Shown piece after piece: positions 33,530 to 42,368 of a stretch of 64,000 nucleotides of DNA. The notes beneath the pieces are model-generated. The model saw only the letters and a list, made by a program, of their open reading frames with translations. It did not search any database and had not been told where the DNA came from. Both the position numbers and the translations under genes were made by a program. The DNA comes from Cryobacterium sp. N22 (GTDB lineage: Bacteria; Actinomycetota; Actinomycetes; Actinomycetales; Microbacteriaceae). The first letter of the stretch is position 1, and every line of letters starts with the position of its first letter. The stretch lies in the NCBI RefSeq assembly GCF_002929555.1, contig NZ_PJJP01000027.1, positions 1-64,000 of the forward strand. Reading direction: 5' to 3'.

Positions 33530-33535
33530 TAGAAT
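33530..33535 (+). promoter_or_regulatory. -10 box TAGAAT for the purine permease
   Basis: TAGAAT lies 42 nt before the proposed ATT 33578, predicting transcription start near 33542 and a leader of about 36 nt that contains GGGAGAG. The same bases form the in-frame stop (TAG 33530) that limits the reading frame upstream. Confidence 0.45.
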
Positions 33536-33577
33536 AAGGCGTTTGGCACGCCGCCGCACATCGACCGGGAGAGCATC

Positions 33578-35116
33578 ATTTCCGCATCAGAGCACGAGTC
33601 CACCGCCGCAGCAGCAACAGCCACGACAGGCACCTCGACCGAAACGCCGCCGGCGTCCGGCCCGTCTGAGCCGACGGGGCGCGGCACCGGTTCTGTGCTC
33701 GACCGGTACTTCGAGATCACCCGCCGCGGCTCCACCTGGGGCCGGGAGGTGCGCGGCGGTCTGGTCACCTTCGTCACGATGGCCTACATCGTCATTCTCA
33801 ACCCGCTCATCCTCGGTGGCTTCAGCGCCGACCAGGCCGCGGTGGATGTGGCCGGCAACTGGCTGCCCAACGGCCAGGTCGCCGCCGTGACCGCGCTGAC
33901 CGCCGGGGTGATGACCATCCTGTTCGGTGTCATCGCCCGACTGCCGTTCGGCTTCGCCGCCGGGCTCGGCATCAACTCGTTCCTGGCCGTGAGCGTCGTG
34001 GGCCAGGTCACCTGGCCCGAGGCCATGGGCCTGGTCGTCATCAACGGCCTCATCATCGTGCTGCTGGCCAGCACGGGCCTGCGCGAGATGATCTTCACCG
34101 CCGTGCCGCGCCAGCTCAAGATCGCCATCACCGTGGGCATCGGCCTCTTCATCGCGTTCATCGGCCTGGTCGACTCCGGCTTCGTGCGTTCCAGCGGCGT
34201 CGCCTCCCCGCCCGTGCAGCTGGGCGAGTCAGGCTCGGTCGCGACCCTGCCCACCGCGGTGTTCGTGGTCGGACTGCTGGTCATCGGTGTGCTCGTGGCC
34301 CGCAAGGTCAAGGGCGCGATCTTCATCGGTATCGTCGGCACCACCGTCTTGGCCGTCATCCTCGAGGCCATCTTCAAGGTCGGCCCGTCCCTCGGCATCA
34401 ACCCGGACGGCTGGAACCTCAACGCCCCGGTGCTGCCGACCAGCATCGTCTCGCTGCCCGACCTGTCGCTGGTGGGCGACGTGAGCTTCGGCGCCTTCGA
34501 GCGCATCGGCGTTCTCGCTGCCGTAATGCTGGTCTTCACCCTGGTCTTCACGAACTTCTTCGATGCCATGGGCACCATGACCGGGCTCTCCAGCGAGGCC
34601 GGTGTCGCCGACAAGGACGGCAACTTCCCGCGGTTGAAGTCGGCCCTGATCGTCGAGGGAGTCGGCGCCGTCGTCGGCGGCGCCGCCTCCGCGTCGTCCA
34701 ACACGGTCTTCGTCGAGTCCGGCGCCGGCATCGGCGAGGGTGCGCGCACCGGTTTCGCGAACATCGTCACCGGGCTGTTGTTCCTCGCGGCGATGTTCTT
34801 CACCCCGCTCACCCAGATCGTGCCCCTCGAGGTGGCCGCAGCGGCCCTCGTGATCGTCGGTGCCATGATGGTGTCGCAGATCCGGTTCATCGACTTCAGC
34901 GACTTCTCCATCGTGCTGCCGGTGTTCCTCACCATCATCGTGATGCCGCTGAGCTACTCCATCGCCAACGGCATCGGCGCCGGCTTCATCAGCTGGGTCA
35001 TCGTGCGCTCGCTCTCCGGCAAGGCCCGGGAAATCAGCCCGCTGCTCTGGGTCGTCGCGGTCGGCTTCCTGGTCTTCTTCGTGCGCGGTCCCGTCGAGGT
35101 CCTGTTCGGCGTCTAA
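33578..35116 (+). CDS. NCS2 permease, AzgA/purine type, with ATT start
   Basis: About 512 aa, 12-14 membrane helices. Imports a purine (adenine, guanine or hypoxanthine) with protons. Family motifs are GGLVTFVTMAYIVILNP, GLGINSFLAV, FTNFFDAMGTMTGLS and SSNTVFVESGAGIGEGARTG. No ATG, GTG or TTG exists in frame between the upstream stop (33530) and GTG 33695. A GGGAGAG ribosome site lies four bases before ATT 33578, giving a 39-residue Ala/Thr/Ser-rich cytosolic tail. GTG 33695, without a ribosome site, is the alternative (473 aa). A terminator follows at 35149. Confidence 0.85.
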   Translation: MSASEHESTAAAATATTGTSTETPPASGPSEPTGRGTGSVLDRYFEITRRGSTWGREVRGGLVTFVTMAYIVILNPLILGGFSADQAAVDVAGNWLPNGQVAAVTALTAGVMTILFGVIARLPFGFAAGLGINSFLAVSVVGQVTWPEAMGLVVINGLIIVLLASTGLREMIFTAVPRQLKIAITVGIGLFIAFIGLVDSGFVRSSGVASPPVQLGESGSVATLPTAVFVVGLLVIGVLVARKVKGAIFIGIVGTTVLAVILEAIFKVGPSLGINPDGWNLNAPVLPTSIVSLPDLSLVGDVSFGAFERIGVLAAVMLVFTLVFTNFFDAMGTMTGLSSEAGVADKDGNFPRLKSALIVEGVGAVVGGAASASSNTVFVESGAGIGEGARTGFANIVTGLLFLAAMFFTPLTQIVPLEVAAAALVIVGAMMVSQIRFIDFSDFSIVLPVFLTIIVMPLSYSIANGIGAGFISWVIVRSLSGKAREISPLLWVVAVGFLVFFVRGPVEVLFGV

Positions 35117-35148
35117 CGGATGCGCCGCACGACGGTGACCTGACAGTT

Positions 35149-35179
35149 GAGGCTCCCTGGACGAGATCCAGGGGGCCTC
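35149..35179 (+). terminator. Intrinsic terminator hairpin
   Basis: GAGGCTCCCTGGA (35149-35161) pairs with TCCAGGGGGCCTC (35167-35179) with one G-T wobble around CGAGA. It sits 33 nt after the permease stop and 37 nt before the convergent gene end. Confidence 0.75.
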
Positions 35180-35215
35180 ACCTGTCCTCTCGCGAGAGGG
35201 GGAGGTGGGCTGTTG

Positions 35216-36136
35216 CTACTGCCAGGTCCAGGAGGAGATCGCCGCGTCGATGATCGCGTCGCCGTTCTCTTCCGGGGTGACGACCGAGAGCAGGAAGAAC
35301 TGCACGTCCTTGTCGGGGACCTGGTAGGCATCCGGTGCCTTCAGCACCAGCAGGGCCTTGGTCTTCGTGGCGACGACGTCGCTGGTGACCCGGGTGAGCA
35401 CGGCAGGCGTGCCGTCGATGGTGACGGTCTCGGCCTGCCCGATCACGGTGCCCATCGCCGGAATGAACTCGGCGTCGAGATAGCCCATCATGCCCTCGAG
35501 AGTGCCGTCCGGGGCGAAGTCGGCGGCCGCAGCGGAGCCGATCGCCTCCACGTTGACACTGCCCAGAATCGCGCCGACACCGGTGTTCTTCACGGTGCCG
35601 TCAGCGTTGTACTCGCCCCACAGCTCGGCGTTGGTGCCGCAGGCGGCGGTGGCTTCCTTCGACTGGTTGTTGATGTACCCGGCCGGCGCGGCGAAAGAGT
35701 AGCAGGGAGTGTCGAGGGTGACGGTCTCGACGTCGGTGGCGGCGACCTCGCTGGAGGACGAGTCCGGAGCGTTGGACGCGACGGCCCTGACTATTCCCTC
35801 GTACGCGCCGGGGCTCGCCAACCAGGCAACGAGGATCACGGCGAAGATGACGTTGCACAGGAACCCGACGGCGGCCAGCGCGAGGCCGACGATGGCCCGG
35901 GCGCGGGCCCGGCCGGCGCGCACGGCAATGATGCCCAGGATGATGCCGGCGATCCCCAGGAGCCCGCCCAGGATGGTGACCCAGCCGAAGAGGAACGCGA
36001 CGATGCCGACGACGAGGGCGGCCGTGGCCAGCCCTGTTCCGCCCGGCGTGACCGCGGGTGCCGGCGGCTGGGGGCTCGCGGCGGGCGGCTCAATCGGCGC
36101 CGAGTATGCCGGGGGCAGCTGGTCGGTCGGGGTCAT
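35216..36136 (-). CDS. DUF4190-type membrane protein
   Basis: 306 aa. A Pro/Ala-rich cytosolic N terminus (PPAYSAPIEPPAASPQPP) leads to two close membrane helices separated by a basic turn (about 35-85, the DUF4190 pattern), then a third helix. An extracellular domain of about 190 residues follows with two Cys (PCYSF and AACGT) that may form a disulfide. The outer domain resembles no named fold by eye. ATG 36136 is preceded by AAGGAG; a longer frame to 36217 lacks that site. Confidence 0.8.
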   Translation of the reverse strand: MTPTDQLPPAYSAPIEPPAASPQPPAPAVTPGGTGLATAALVVGIVAFLFGWVTILGGLLGIAGIILGIIAVRAGRARARAIVGLALAAVGFLCNVIFAVILVAWLASPGAYEGIVRAVASNAPDSSSSEVAATDVETVTLDTPCYSFAAPAGYINNQSKEATAACGTNAELWGEYNADGTVKNTGVGAILGSVNVEAIGSAAAADFAPDGTLEGMMGYLDAEFIPAMGTVIGQAETVTIDGTPAVLTRVTSDVVATKTKALLVLKAPDAYQVPDKDVQFFLLSVVTPEENGDAIIDAAISSWTWQ

Positions 36137-36389
36137 GGGGCTCCTTGCGAGACGTGGCCGCTTCGGCCGGGGGCGGTGAACCACCTGACAGGCGCCGTCG
36201 CAAACCTGGGCCGACACCCCCTGCGGTCCACGATTACCCTAGCGTTCGTCGTATCGCCGAGGGGAACACGCGCCGCGGGACTAGTGGCCTCGCACCTGCG
36301 TTTTCTTGCACAGCCCCGCCGGGAGACGACGGTTCCCTGCGTGACGCAGGCGAAATGTGCGGCTCCGGTACCGGGCCGGGGGCTCGCGA

Positions 36390-36395
36390 TAGAGT
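36390..36395 (+). promoter_or_regulatory. -10 box TAGAGT of aspA
   Basis: TAGAGT lies nine bases before ATG 36405, so the transcript should carry at most a few leader bases. The other 250 nt of this divergent spacer (36137-36389) show no gene; GGTTCCCTGCGTGACGCAGG contains a short stem. Confidence 0.4.
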
Positions 36396-36404
36396 GAACC
36401 GGTC

Positions 36405-37982
36405 ATGAGCCACAAGCTCTTCACCGACGGCAATGGAGCCCACGTGCACCCCACCAGCAGCATGTCCGCAAGAACTGAAACGACGAACGCCGACTTGACC
36501 ATAGAAGACACGACCAGCCCACGGGATCTGGGCGCCGACATCCCCGCCGCCACTCCCGGCTTCCGCATCGAGCGCGACTCGCTCGGCCGCGTCGAGGTCC
36601 CCCAGGACGCCTACTGGGGTGTGCACACCAAGCGGGCGCTGGAGAACTTCCCCATCGCCAAGCGCCCGATCTCGGTGTACCCCGACTTCGTCGTGGCCCT
36701 CGCCTCGGTGAAGCAGGCCTGCGCCCGCGCGAACGCCGAGGTGGGCGCTCTCTCCCAGGAGCGGGCCGATTGGATCGACGCCGCCTGCCAGGAGATCATC
36801 GAGGGCAAGCACCACGACCAGTTCGTGGTGGGCGTCATGCAGGGCGGCGCCGGCACCTCCACCAACATGAACGCCAACGAGGTCATCTGCAACCTCGCAC
36901 TGGAGAACGCGGGCTACGGCCGCGGCCGCTACGACGTTCTCAGCCCGATCGACCACGTCAACCGCAGCCAGTCCACCAACGACACCTATCCCACCGCGAT
37001 CAAGATCGCCCTGGCGTTCTTCCTCAAGCACCTGCTCCGTGAGCTCAAGGCGCTGCAGGGCTCCTTCTCGGTCAAGGCCGACGAGTTCGAGCAGATCCTC
37101 AAGGTGGGCCGCACCCAGATGCAGGATGCCGTGCCGATGACCCTCGGCCAGGAGTTCCACGGCTTCGCCACCACCCTCGGCGAGGACTACGACAGGCTCA
37201 CCGAGACGATCTGGCTGCTCGCCGAGGTCAACCTGGGTGCCACCGCGATCGGCACCGGGATCACGGCCGATCCCGGCTACGCGGCCGCGGCCATCCGCCA
37301 CCTCAATCTGATCACCGGGCTCAAGTTGGAGGCGGCGCCGGACCTGATCGAGTCGACCAGTGACGCCGGCAGCTTCATGTCGTTCAGCGGCAACCTCAAG
37401 CGCAGCGCCATCAAGCTCTCCAAGATCTGCAACGACCTGCGCCTGCTCTCCTCGGGCCCACAGGCCGGGTTCGGCGAGATCAACCTGCCGCCCCGCCAGG
37501 CCGGCTCGAGCATCATGCCCGGCAAGGTCAACCCGGTCATCCCCGAGGTCGTCAACCAGGTGGCGTTCGCCGTTGCCGGGGCGGATGTGACGGTGACGAT
37601 GGCCGCAGAGGGCGGGCAGTTGCAGCTCAACGCGTTCGAACCCGTCATCGCGCACTACCTGTTCCAGAGCCTCACCTGGATGACCCAGGCGATGTGGACC
37701 CTGCGGGTGAACTGTATCGACGGCATCACCGCCAACGAGGACCGGCTCGCCGCGATGGTCGGCTCGAGTGTCGGCGTGATCACCGCGCTCATCCCGCACA
37801 TCGGCTATGCGGCCGCCGCCGCGCTCGCTCAGACGGCGCTGCTGACCGGGCGCAACGTGTCCGACCTGGTGGTGGAGGCCAACCTGATGACCAGGGAAGA
37901 CGTGATGCGCGAGCTCGAACCGGCCCGACTGTCCGGCATGCGGCCCGACACCGGCACCTCCTCGATTCCCATCATCGAGTAG
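36405..37982 (+). CDS. aspA: Aspartate ammonia-lyase
   Basis: 525 aa. Converts aspartate to fumarate and ammonia. The fumarase/aspartase signature GSSIMPGKVNPVIPE lies near residue 370, with its mobile active-site Ser. SQSTNDTYPTAIKIA, GRTQMQDAVPMTLGQE and GGAGTSTNMNANEV are the other substrate-binding segments. TNMNANEVI and QMQDAVP favour aspartase over fumarase. An extension of about 50 residues precedes the conserved RIERDSLGRVEVP start; an internal ATG 36462 would shorten it but leaves half of it. It sits between unrelated genes and probably has its own promoter. Confidence 0.92.
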   Translation: MSHKLFTDGNGAHVHPTSSMSARTETTNADLTIEDTTSPRDLGADIPAATPGFRIERDSLGRVEVPQDAYWGVHTKRALENFPIAKRPISVYPDFVVALASVKQACARANAEVGALSQERADWIDAACQEIIEGKHHDQFVVGVMQGGAGTSTNMNANEVICNLALENAGYGRGRYDVLSPIDHVNRSQSTNDTYPTAIKIALAFFLKHLLRELKALQGSFSVKADEFEQILKVGRTQMQDAVPMTLGQEFHGFATTLGEDYDRLTETIWLLAEVNLGATAIGTGITADPGYAAAAIRHLNLITGLKLEAAPDLIESTSDAGSFMSFSGNLKRSAIKLSKICNDLRLLSSGPQAGFGEINLPPRQAGSSIMPGKVNPVIPEVVNQVAFAVAGADVTVTMAAEGGQLQLNAFEPVIAHYLFQSLTWMTQAMWTLRVNCIDGITANEDRLAAMVGSSVGVITALIPHIGYAAAAALAQTALLTGRNVSDLVVEANLMTREDVMRELEPARLSGMRPDTGTSSIPIIE

Positions 37983-38007
37983 GCCAGCAGCGGGCGGTGG
38001 GCGGCGC

Positions 38008-38013
38008 TACTCT
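38008..38013 (+). promoter_or_regulatory. -10 box TACTCT, leaderless start
   Basis: TACTCT ends six bases before GTG 38020 and lies in a 37-nt gap after aspA. Confidence 0.4.
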
Positions 38014-38019
38014 GGTGCC

Positions 38020-38934
38020 GTGTCCCTGCGCGTGAGGCAGCCGCTCCACCGGTTCGAGCCGATCCGGCCCGATCGTCTCGCGAGCCTCGACGCCGCCTTG
38101 CCCGACCTCGACTGGACGATCCTGCCGCCGGGCACCGAGCGCTACAGGTTCCCGGCGCCCAGCGGCCGGTTGGCCGCGATCGCGCTCGGCCGGCCAGGCG
38201 CCCCGCGGGTGCTGCTCGTTCCGGGGGCCACCGGGTCGAAGGAGGACTTCGTGCTGCTGGCACCGATCCTCGCCGACGCCGGCTATCGGGTGGAGAGTTT
38301 CGACCTCGCCGGCCAGTACGAGTCCGCGGCGGCCGGACCGCTGCCAGGCCGGCACTTCGACTATGAGCTTTTCGTGGCCGACCTGGTCGCGGTGCTGGAA
38401 TCGGGGGACACCCCGGTGCACGTGCTCGGTTACTCGTTCGCGGGCCTCGTCGCCGAGCTGACCCTGGCGCGCCGGCCGGAGCTGTTCGCCTCGCTGGTGC
38501 TGCTGACCACGCCGCCCGGGCCGGGCCAGACCTTTCGCGGCGTGCGCTGGCTCGGGCGGGTCAGCGGCCTGGTGCCCCCGCACACCATCGCGTCCCTGAT
38601 GATCTGGGGCATCGTCACCAACCGCAACCACACCCTGCCCGGTCGTCTCGACCTGGTCCGCCGGCGGTTCGGCTACACCCGGCGCGCCAGCCTCGACGAG
38701 ATCATGGGGCTGATGAAGCACACCCCGGATGTGCGCAGGGAACTGGCCCGCAGCCCGGTTCCCAAGCTCATCGCCGTGGGCGACCATGACCTGTGGAAGG
38801 TGGCGCAGCACCGGCGGTTCGCCCACCGGATCGGCGCGGAGCTACGCGTCTACCCGGCCGGGCACAGCCCCTGCGAGACCACCCCGCACCAGTTGGCCCG
38901 CGACCTCCTCGCGCTCTACGCGCGCGGCCGCTGA
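38020..38934 (+). CDS. Alpha/beta hydrolase
   Basis: 304 aa. Nucleophile elbow LGYSFAGLVAE (near residue 141), oxyanion region LLVPGATGSKEDF, acid in VGDHDLWK and His in PAGHSPCETTPHQ complete a Ser-Asp-His triad. A cap with several aromatic residues lies between about 175 and 240. No signal peptide. The substrate cannot be told; relatives include esterases, haloalkane dehalogenases and lactonases. GTG 38020 is supported by the TACTCT box. It converges on the glycosyltransferase gene 11 nt downstream. Confidence 0.88.
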   Translation: MSLRVRQPLHRFEPIRPDRLASLDAALPDLDWTILPPGTERYRFPAPSGRLAAIALGRPGAPRVLLVPGATGSKEDFVLLAPILADAGYRVESFDLAGQYESAAAGPLPGRHFDYELFVADLVAVLESGDTPVHVLGYSFAGLVAELTLARRPELFASLVLLTTPPGPGQTFRGVRWLGRVSGLVPPHTIASLMIWGIVTNRNHTLPGRLDLVRRRFGYTRRASLDEIMGLMKHTPDVRRELARSPVPKLIAVGDHDLWKVAQHRRFAHRIGAELRVYPAGHSPCETTPHQLARDLLALYARGR

Positions 38935-38945
38935 CGGCCAATCGG

Positions 38946-39713
38946 TCAGTGCAGCATCCGGCGGGCCGCTGAGCGCCGGCGGATGCGCCAGGGCGAGTAC
39001 TCCGGCCAGTCCGAGAAGAGCGTGCGACCGGCCCACGCCACCCGGCGGCCGAGCCCGCGCGGGGTCTCGAACGGGCGGGCGGAGATCGCGACCCGCAGGG
39101 TGCGGTCGAGGGTGACCGGTTCGTTGCGGCCCAGGTGCATGCTGAAGTCGAGGTCGTCGTGCACATCGGGGCGGGTGCGACGCACGCGGTCCCGGTTGGC
39201 GGCCCAGACCTGCCGGCGCATGGCGAAGTTCGACCCGAACAGCGGCGGGTGACCCAGCCAGTACCCCATCCAACGGAAGTAGCCGCCGATGTACAGCCGG
39301 TCCCCCAACCACGCCGTGACGGGTCCGCAGTTGTAGAAGTCGCCGGGGCCGGTGTACACCGCGGTGTCGGGATCGGCCGTGAACCGGGCCTCGATCCGCT
39401 CCAGCCAGTCCACCGGCGGCACGGAGTCGGCGTCGAGCCGGGCGATCAGGTCGCCGATGGCCGCGTCGTAGCCGGCCGCAGAGGCCGGCCAGATTCCCCG
39501 CAGCGGTTCGGTGACCAGGCGCACACCGGCGGCGCCGGCCACGGCGGCCGTCGCATCCGTGCTGGCGTTGTCGACCACGATGATCTCGTCGGCCGGCCGG
39601 CGCTGCTGGGACAGGGCGCGCAAGCAGGTGCGCAGGAAGTCGACGTCGTTGTAAACCGGGATGACCACCGAGATGGTGACCGGGGTGCGAGGCGGGCCCG
39701 GGTCAGATCTCAC
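38946..39713 (-). CDS. Family 2 glycosyltransferase
   Basis: 255 aa. GT-A fold with SVVIPVYNDVDFLRTCL, IIVVDNASTDATAA (nucleotide-sugar site), IARLDADSVPP (DxD metal site) and FGSNFAMRRQVW (acceptor side). No membrane helix is obvious, so it is cytosolic or peripheral. A role in a cell-wall glycan or glycolipid is inferred from the family. GTG 39713 overlaps the stop of the FAH-family gene by 11 nt, so it is the last gene of a three-gene unit. Confidence 0.88.
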   Translation of the reverse strand: MRSDPGPPRTPVTISVVIPVYNDVDFLRTCLRALSQQRRPADEIIVVDNASTDATAAVAGAAGVRLVTEPLRGIWPASAAGYDAAIGDLIARLDADSVPPVDWLERIEARFTADPDTAVYTGPGDFYNCGPVTAWLGDRLYIGGYFRWMGYWLGHPPLFGSNFAMRRQVWAANRDRVRRTRPDVHDDLDFSMHLGRNEPVTLDRTLRVAISARPFETPRGLGRRVAWAGRTLFSDWPEYSPWRIRRRSAARRMLH

Positions 39714-40578
39714 GGCAGTGGGTCGTGAGCAGCCCGATCCGGTCGATGGAGACGGTGACGGTCGACCCATCCTTGAGGAACACCTGCGGCTTGCGGCTGT
39801 AGCCGGCGCCGCCGGGGCTGCCGGTGGAGATCAGCGTGCCGGGCAGCAGCGTGGAGGTCAGCGACAGGTAGGCGATGATCTCAGCCACCGTGCGCACCAT
39901 GTCGCCGCTGGACGCGTCCTGCAGGATGCGCCCGTCGACGTGGGTGGTCAGCCAGAGGTTCTGCGGGTCGGCGATCTCATCGGCGGTGACCACCAGTGGG
40001 CCGGTGGGGGTGAACCCGTCGAACGACTTGCATCTGGACCACTGCGCCTCGGAGAACTGCAGGTCCCGCGCGGTGATGTCGTTCACGACGGTGTAGCCGA
40101 AGACGTAGTCGAGGGCGTTGCGCACCGATACGTTGCGGGCGGGCCGGCCGATGATCACGCCGAGTTCGGCCTCGTAGTCGACCTGGCCGGTGAGGTCGCT
40201 GGGCCAGGTGACGATCGACTCGTGACCGGTGAGCGAGTTCGGCCACAGCGAGAACACCGTCGCGGCGGTCTCGCTGCGCAGTTTGAGTTCGGAGGAGTGG
40301 GCGGCATAGTTGGCGCCGATCGCGATGATCTGCGGGGGCCGCAACACCGCCGACGAGTGCCGCAGGTCGTCGATGGGGGTGAGGCTGGCACCGTGGGTCA
40401 GCGCGTTCGCCGTCAGCGCCCGCACCCTGTCGTACTCCGGGGCGCCTTTTTCGAGGAGGTCCTGGAGGTCGCGCGGGGCGTCGTCGAGCACCTCGTCGAG
40501 GAAGAGCGCCGCGTCGTCCACCACGACGGCGAGACGGGGGGTGGATTGGCCTTCAACTCTGAGATGCGCAAACTTCAC
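39703..40578 (-). CDS. Fumarylacetoacetate hydrolase family protein
   Basis: 291 aa. FAH fold: IIAIGANYAAHSSE, DYEAELGVIIGRPARNV with the metal-binding Glu residues, YTVVNDITARDLQ, KSFDGFTPTGP and STGSPGGAGYS. Members hydrolyse or hydrate 2,4-diketo acids or decarboxylate oxaloacetate; the exact reaction here is open. GTG 40578 begins four bases after the glycosylase stop. It also has its own TACGCT box six bases upstream, inside the glycosylase gene. Confidence 0.9.
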   Translation of the reverse strand: MKFAHLRVEGQSTPRLAVVVDDAALFLDEVLDDAPRDLQDLLEKGAPEYDRVRALTANALTHGASLTPIDDLRHSSAVLRPPQIIAIGANYAAHSSELKLRSETAATVFSLWPNSLTGHESIVTWPSDLTGQVDYEAELGVIIGRPARNVSVRNALDYVFGYTVVNDITARDLQFSEAQWSRCKSFDGFTPTGPLVVTADEIADPQNLWLTTHVDGRILQDASSGDMVRTVAEIIAYLSLTSTLLPGTLISTGSPGGAGYSRKPQVFLKDGSTVTVSIDRIGLLTTHCREI

Positions 40579-40582
40579 TTCT

Positions 40583-42247
40583 TCAGCGTAACCGGCCAGA
40601 ACCGTTCTCGCCGTGAACCGGCGGCCCGGCCGGTCGTGGTGTGCCGGCCGCCCGCCAGAGGTGCATGCCTGCGTAGCTACGCCACGGTGCCCACACGCTG
40701 CCGTAAGCGGCGAGCGCCCTGGCCGTGGCGGGCAGGCCGAGCCGATCGGCCCCCTGGCGCAGGGCGAGGTCGCTGGTGAGCAGGATGTCGGGGCTGCCGA
40801 GCACCCGCATGGCCACGTACCCAGCTGTCCACGGCCCGATGTCGGGCAGGGCGGTGAGCCGGGCCTGCAGGTCGTCGCGGGCCTCTCCGACGTCGAGCAC
40901 GAGATCGCCGGCGGCCAGCGCTTCGGCGACGCGGATGATCGTGTCGATGCGGGCAGCCGGGCCGCGCAGCACCTCGCGGCCGTGTTCGGCAACGCGGGTC
41001 GCAGTGGGGAAGAGCAGGTGCGGGGTGGCCGGGTCGGGGCCGGGGTCGCCCGGCACCGGCTCGCCGAGGGCCGCGCTGAGCCGGCCGAGGGCGGTGCGGG
41101 CGGCGGCCACAGACACCTGCTGGCCCAGCAGGGCCCGGAACAGGGTCTCCTCGGGGTCGAGGCTGCCCGGCACCCGGATGCCGGGGGTGCTGAGCACCGA
41201 GCCGGCCAGCGCCGGGTCGCCGGTCAGGGCGCGATCGATGGCCTGCGCATCCGCGTCGAGGTCGCACAGGCGGCGCACCCGGCTCACCAGCGGGGCGAGG
41301 TCGGCGAGGCTGCCCAGCCGGGCGGTGCAGGCGATCGCGGGCGCCTCGCTGGTGCCCGCCAGGGCCAGGTGCAGGGTGGCCCAGCCGTTCGGGAGCCGCA
41401 GGGTGCGTTCGTACCCGGTGGCGGCGGACCGTTCGACACCGTCGATGGCCCGCGCGCCCAGGAAGCCGAGCAGGCCCGGCCCATCGAACGGCGCCCGGGC
41501 GGGCAGCAGCAGGCTGATCCTCGTGCCGGTGCCGGCCGGGGCTGCGCTGTCAAGATCGGCACGGGCGCCGCGGTCACGGCCGCCGGCCCGCACCCCGGCG
41601 CCGGCCCGCAGAGCCGTCGGGGTGCGCTCGTACACCGCGGCGATCGTGTCGTTGAACTGCCGCACGCTGCCGAAACCGGCGGCGAACGCGATGTCGGTGA
41701 CCGGGAGATCGGTGCTCGTGAGTAGCACGCGAGCGGTCTGCGCGCGGTGGGCGCGGGCCAGTGCGAGAGGGCCGGCGCCGACCTCGGCGACCAGCACCCT
41801 GGTGAGGTGCCGTGGCGTGTAGCCGAGCCGGTGTGCCAGCCCCGGCACGCCCTCGCGTTCGACGGTGCCGTCGCCGATGAGTCGCATCGCCCTCGCGGCC
41901 AGGTCGTCGCGGATGTTCCACGCCGGCGACCCCGGCACGGCATCGGGCAGGCAGCGTTTGCACGCCCGCAGTCCCGCGTCATGGGCCGCGGCGGCCGTGA
42001 GGTAGAACGACACATTGCCGGGCTTGGGCGTCACGGCCGGGCAGCTCGGCCGGCAATAGATGCCCGTGGAGTGCACACCGGTGATGAACTGCCCGTCGAA
42101 GCGGGCGTCGCGGGACGACATGGCCCGGTACCGTTCGGCGAAGACCGGGTCGTCGACGTTGCCCCGCGCCGAACCGCCGGCCGGGCCGGTCCGACGGGAA
42201 CGGGCCAGGGGGAGCGCTGCGCCGGGGGAGCTGGTCGGTGTTGTCAC
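40583..42247 (-). CDS. alkA: Ada-AlkA fusion DNA-3-methyladenine glycosylase
   Basis: 554 aa. The N-terminal Ada-type zinc domain shows FDGQFITGVHSTGIYCRPSC and ACKRCLPD, whose Cys accept methyl groups from DNA phosphotriesters in Ada. An AraC-type helix-turn-helix follows (LPVTDIAFAAGFGSVRQFND, about 150-200). Then come the AlkA N domain and the HhH-GPD glycosylase domain (RALLGQQVS, LPDIGPWTAGYVAMR, with the catalytic Asp in TSDLALRQG). It should sense alkylation and excise alkylated bases. GTG 42247 is chosen because homology begins at ERYRAMSSRDARFDG; ATG 42121 would lose part of it. Confidence 0.92.
   Translation of the reverse strand: MTTPTSSPGAALPLARSRRTGPAGGSARGNVDDPVFAERYRAMSSRDARFDGQFITGVHSTGIYCRPSCPAVTPKPGNVSFYLTAAAAHDAGLRACKRCLPDAVPGSPAWNIRDDLAARAMRLIGDGTVEREGVPGLAHRLGYTPRHLTRVLVAEVGAGPLALARAHRAQTARVLLTSTDLPVTDIAFAAGFGSVRQFNDTIAAVYERTPTALRAGAGVRAGGRDRGARADLDSAAPAGTGTRISLLLPARAPFDGPGLLGFLGARAIDGVERSAATGYERTLRLPNGWATLHLALAGTSEAPAIACTARLGSLADLAPLVSRVRRLCDLDADAQAIDRALTGDPALAGSVLSTPGIRVPGSLDPEETLFRALLGQQVSVAAARTALGRLSAALGEPVPGDPGPDPATPHLLFPTATRVAEHGREVLRGPAARIDTIIRVAEALAAGDLVLDVGEARDDLQARLTALPDIGPWTAGYVAMRVLGSPDILLTSDLALRQGADRLGLPATARALAAYGSVWAPWRSYAGMHLWRAAGTPRPAGPPVHGENGSGRLR
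40585..40590 (-). promoter_or_regulatory. -10 box TACGCT inside the alkA 3' end
   Basis: Minus-strand TACGCT, then GAAGAA, then GTG 40578. An internal start site would uncouple the FAH gene from the glycosylase. Confidence 0.35.
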
Positions 42248-42368
42248 CCATCCAGACTGCCACGCGACCGACCCGATCGGTAGCGGAAATCGGACACCGC
42301 CGTGCTGGGCCGGATCTGGGCCGGAAACAGCCGGTTCGAACCGGTCCGGTCCCCGTAAACTGGCGGGC

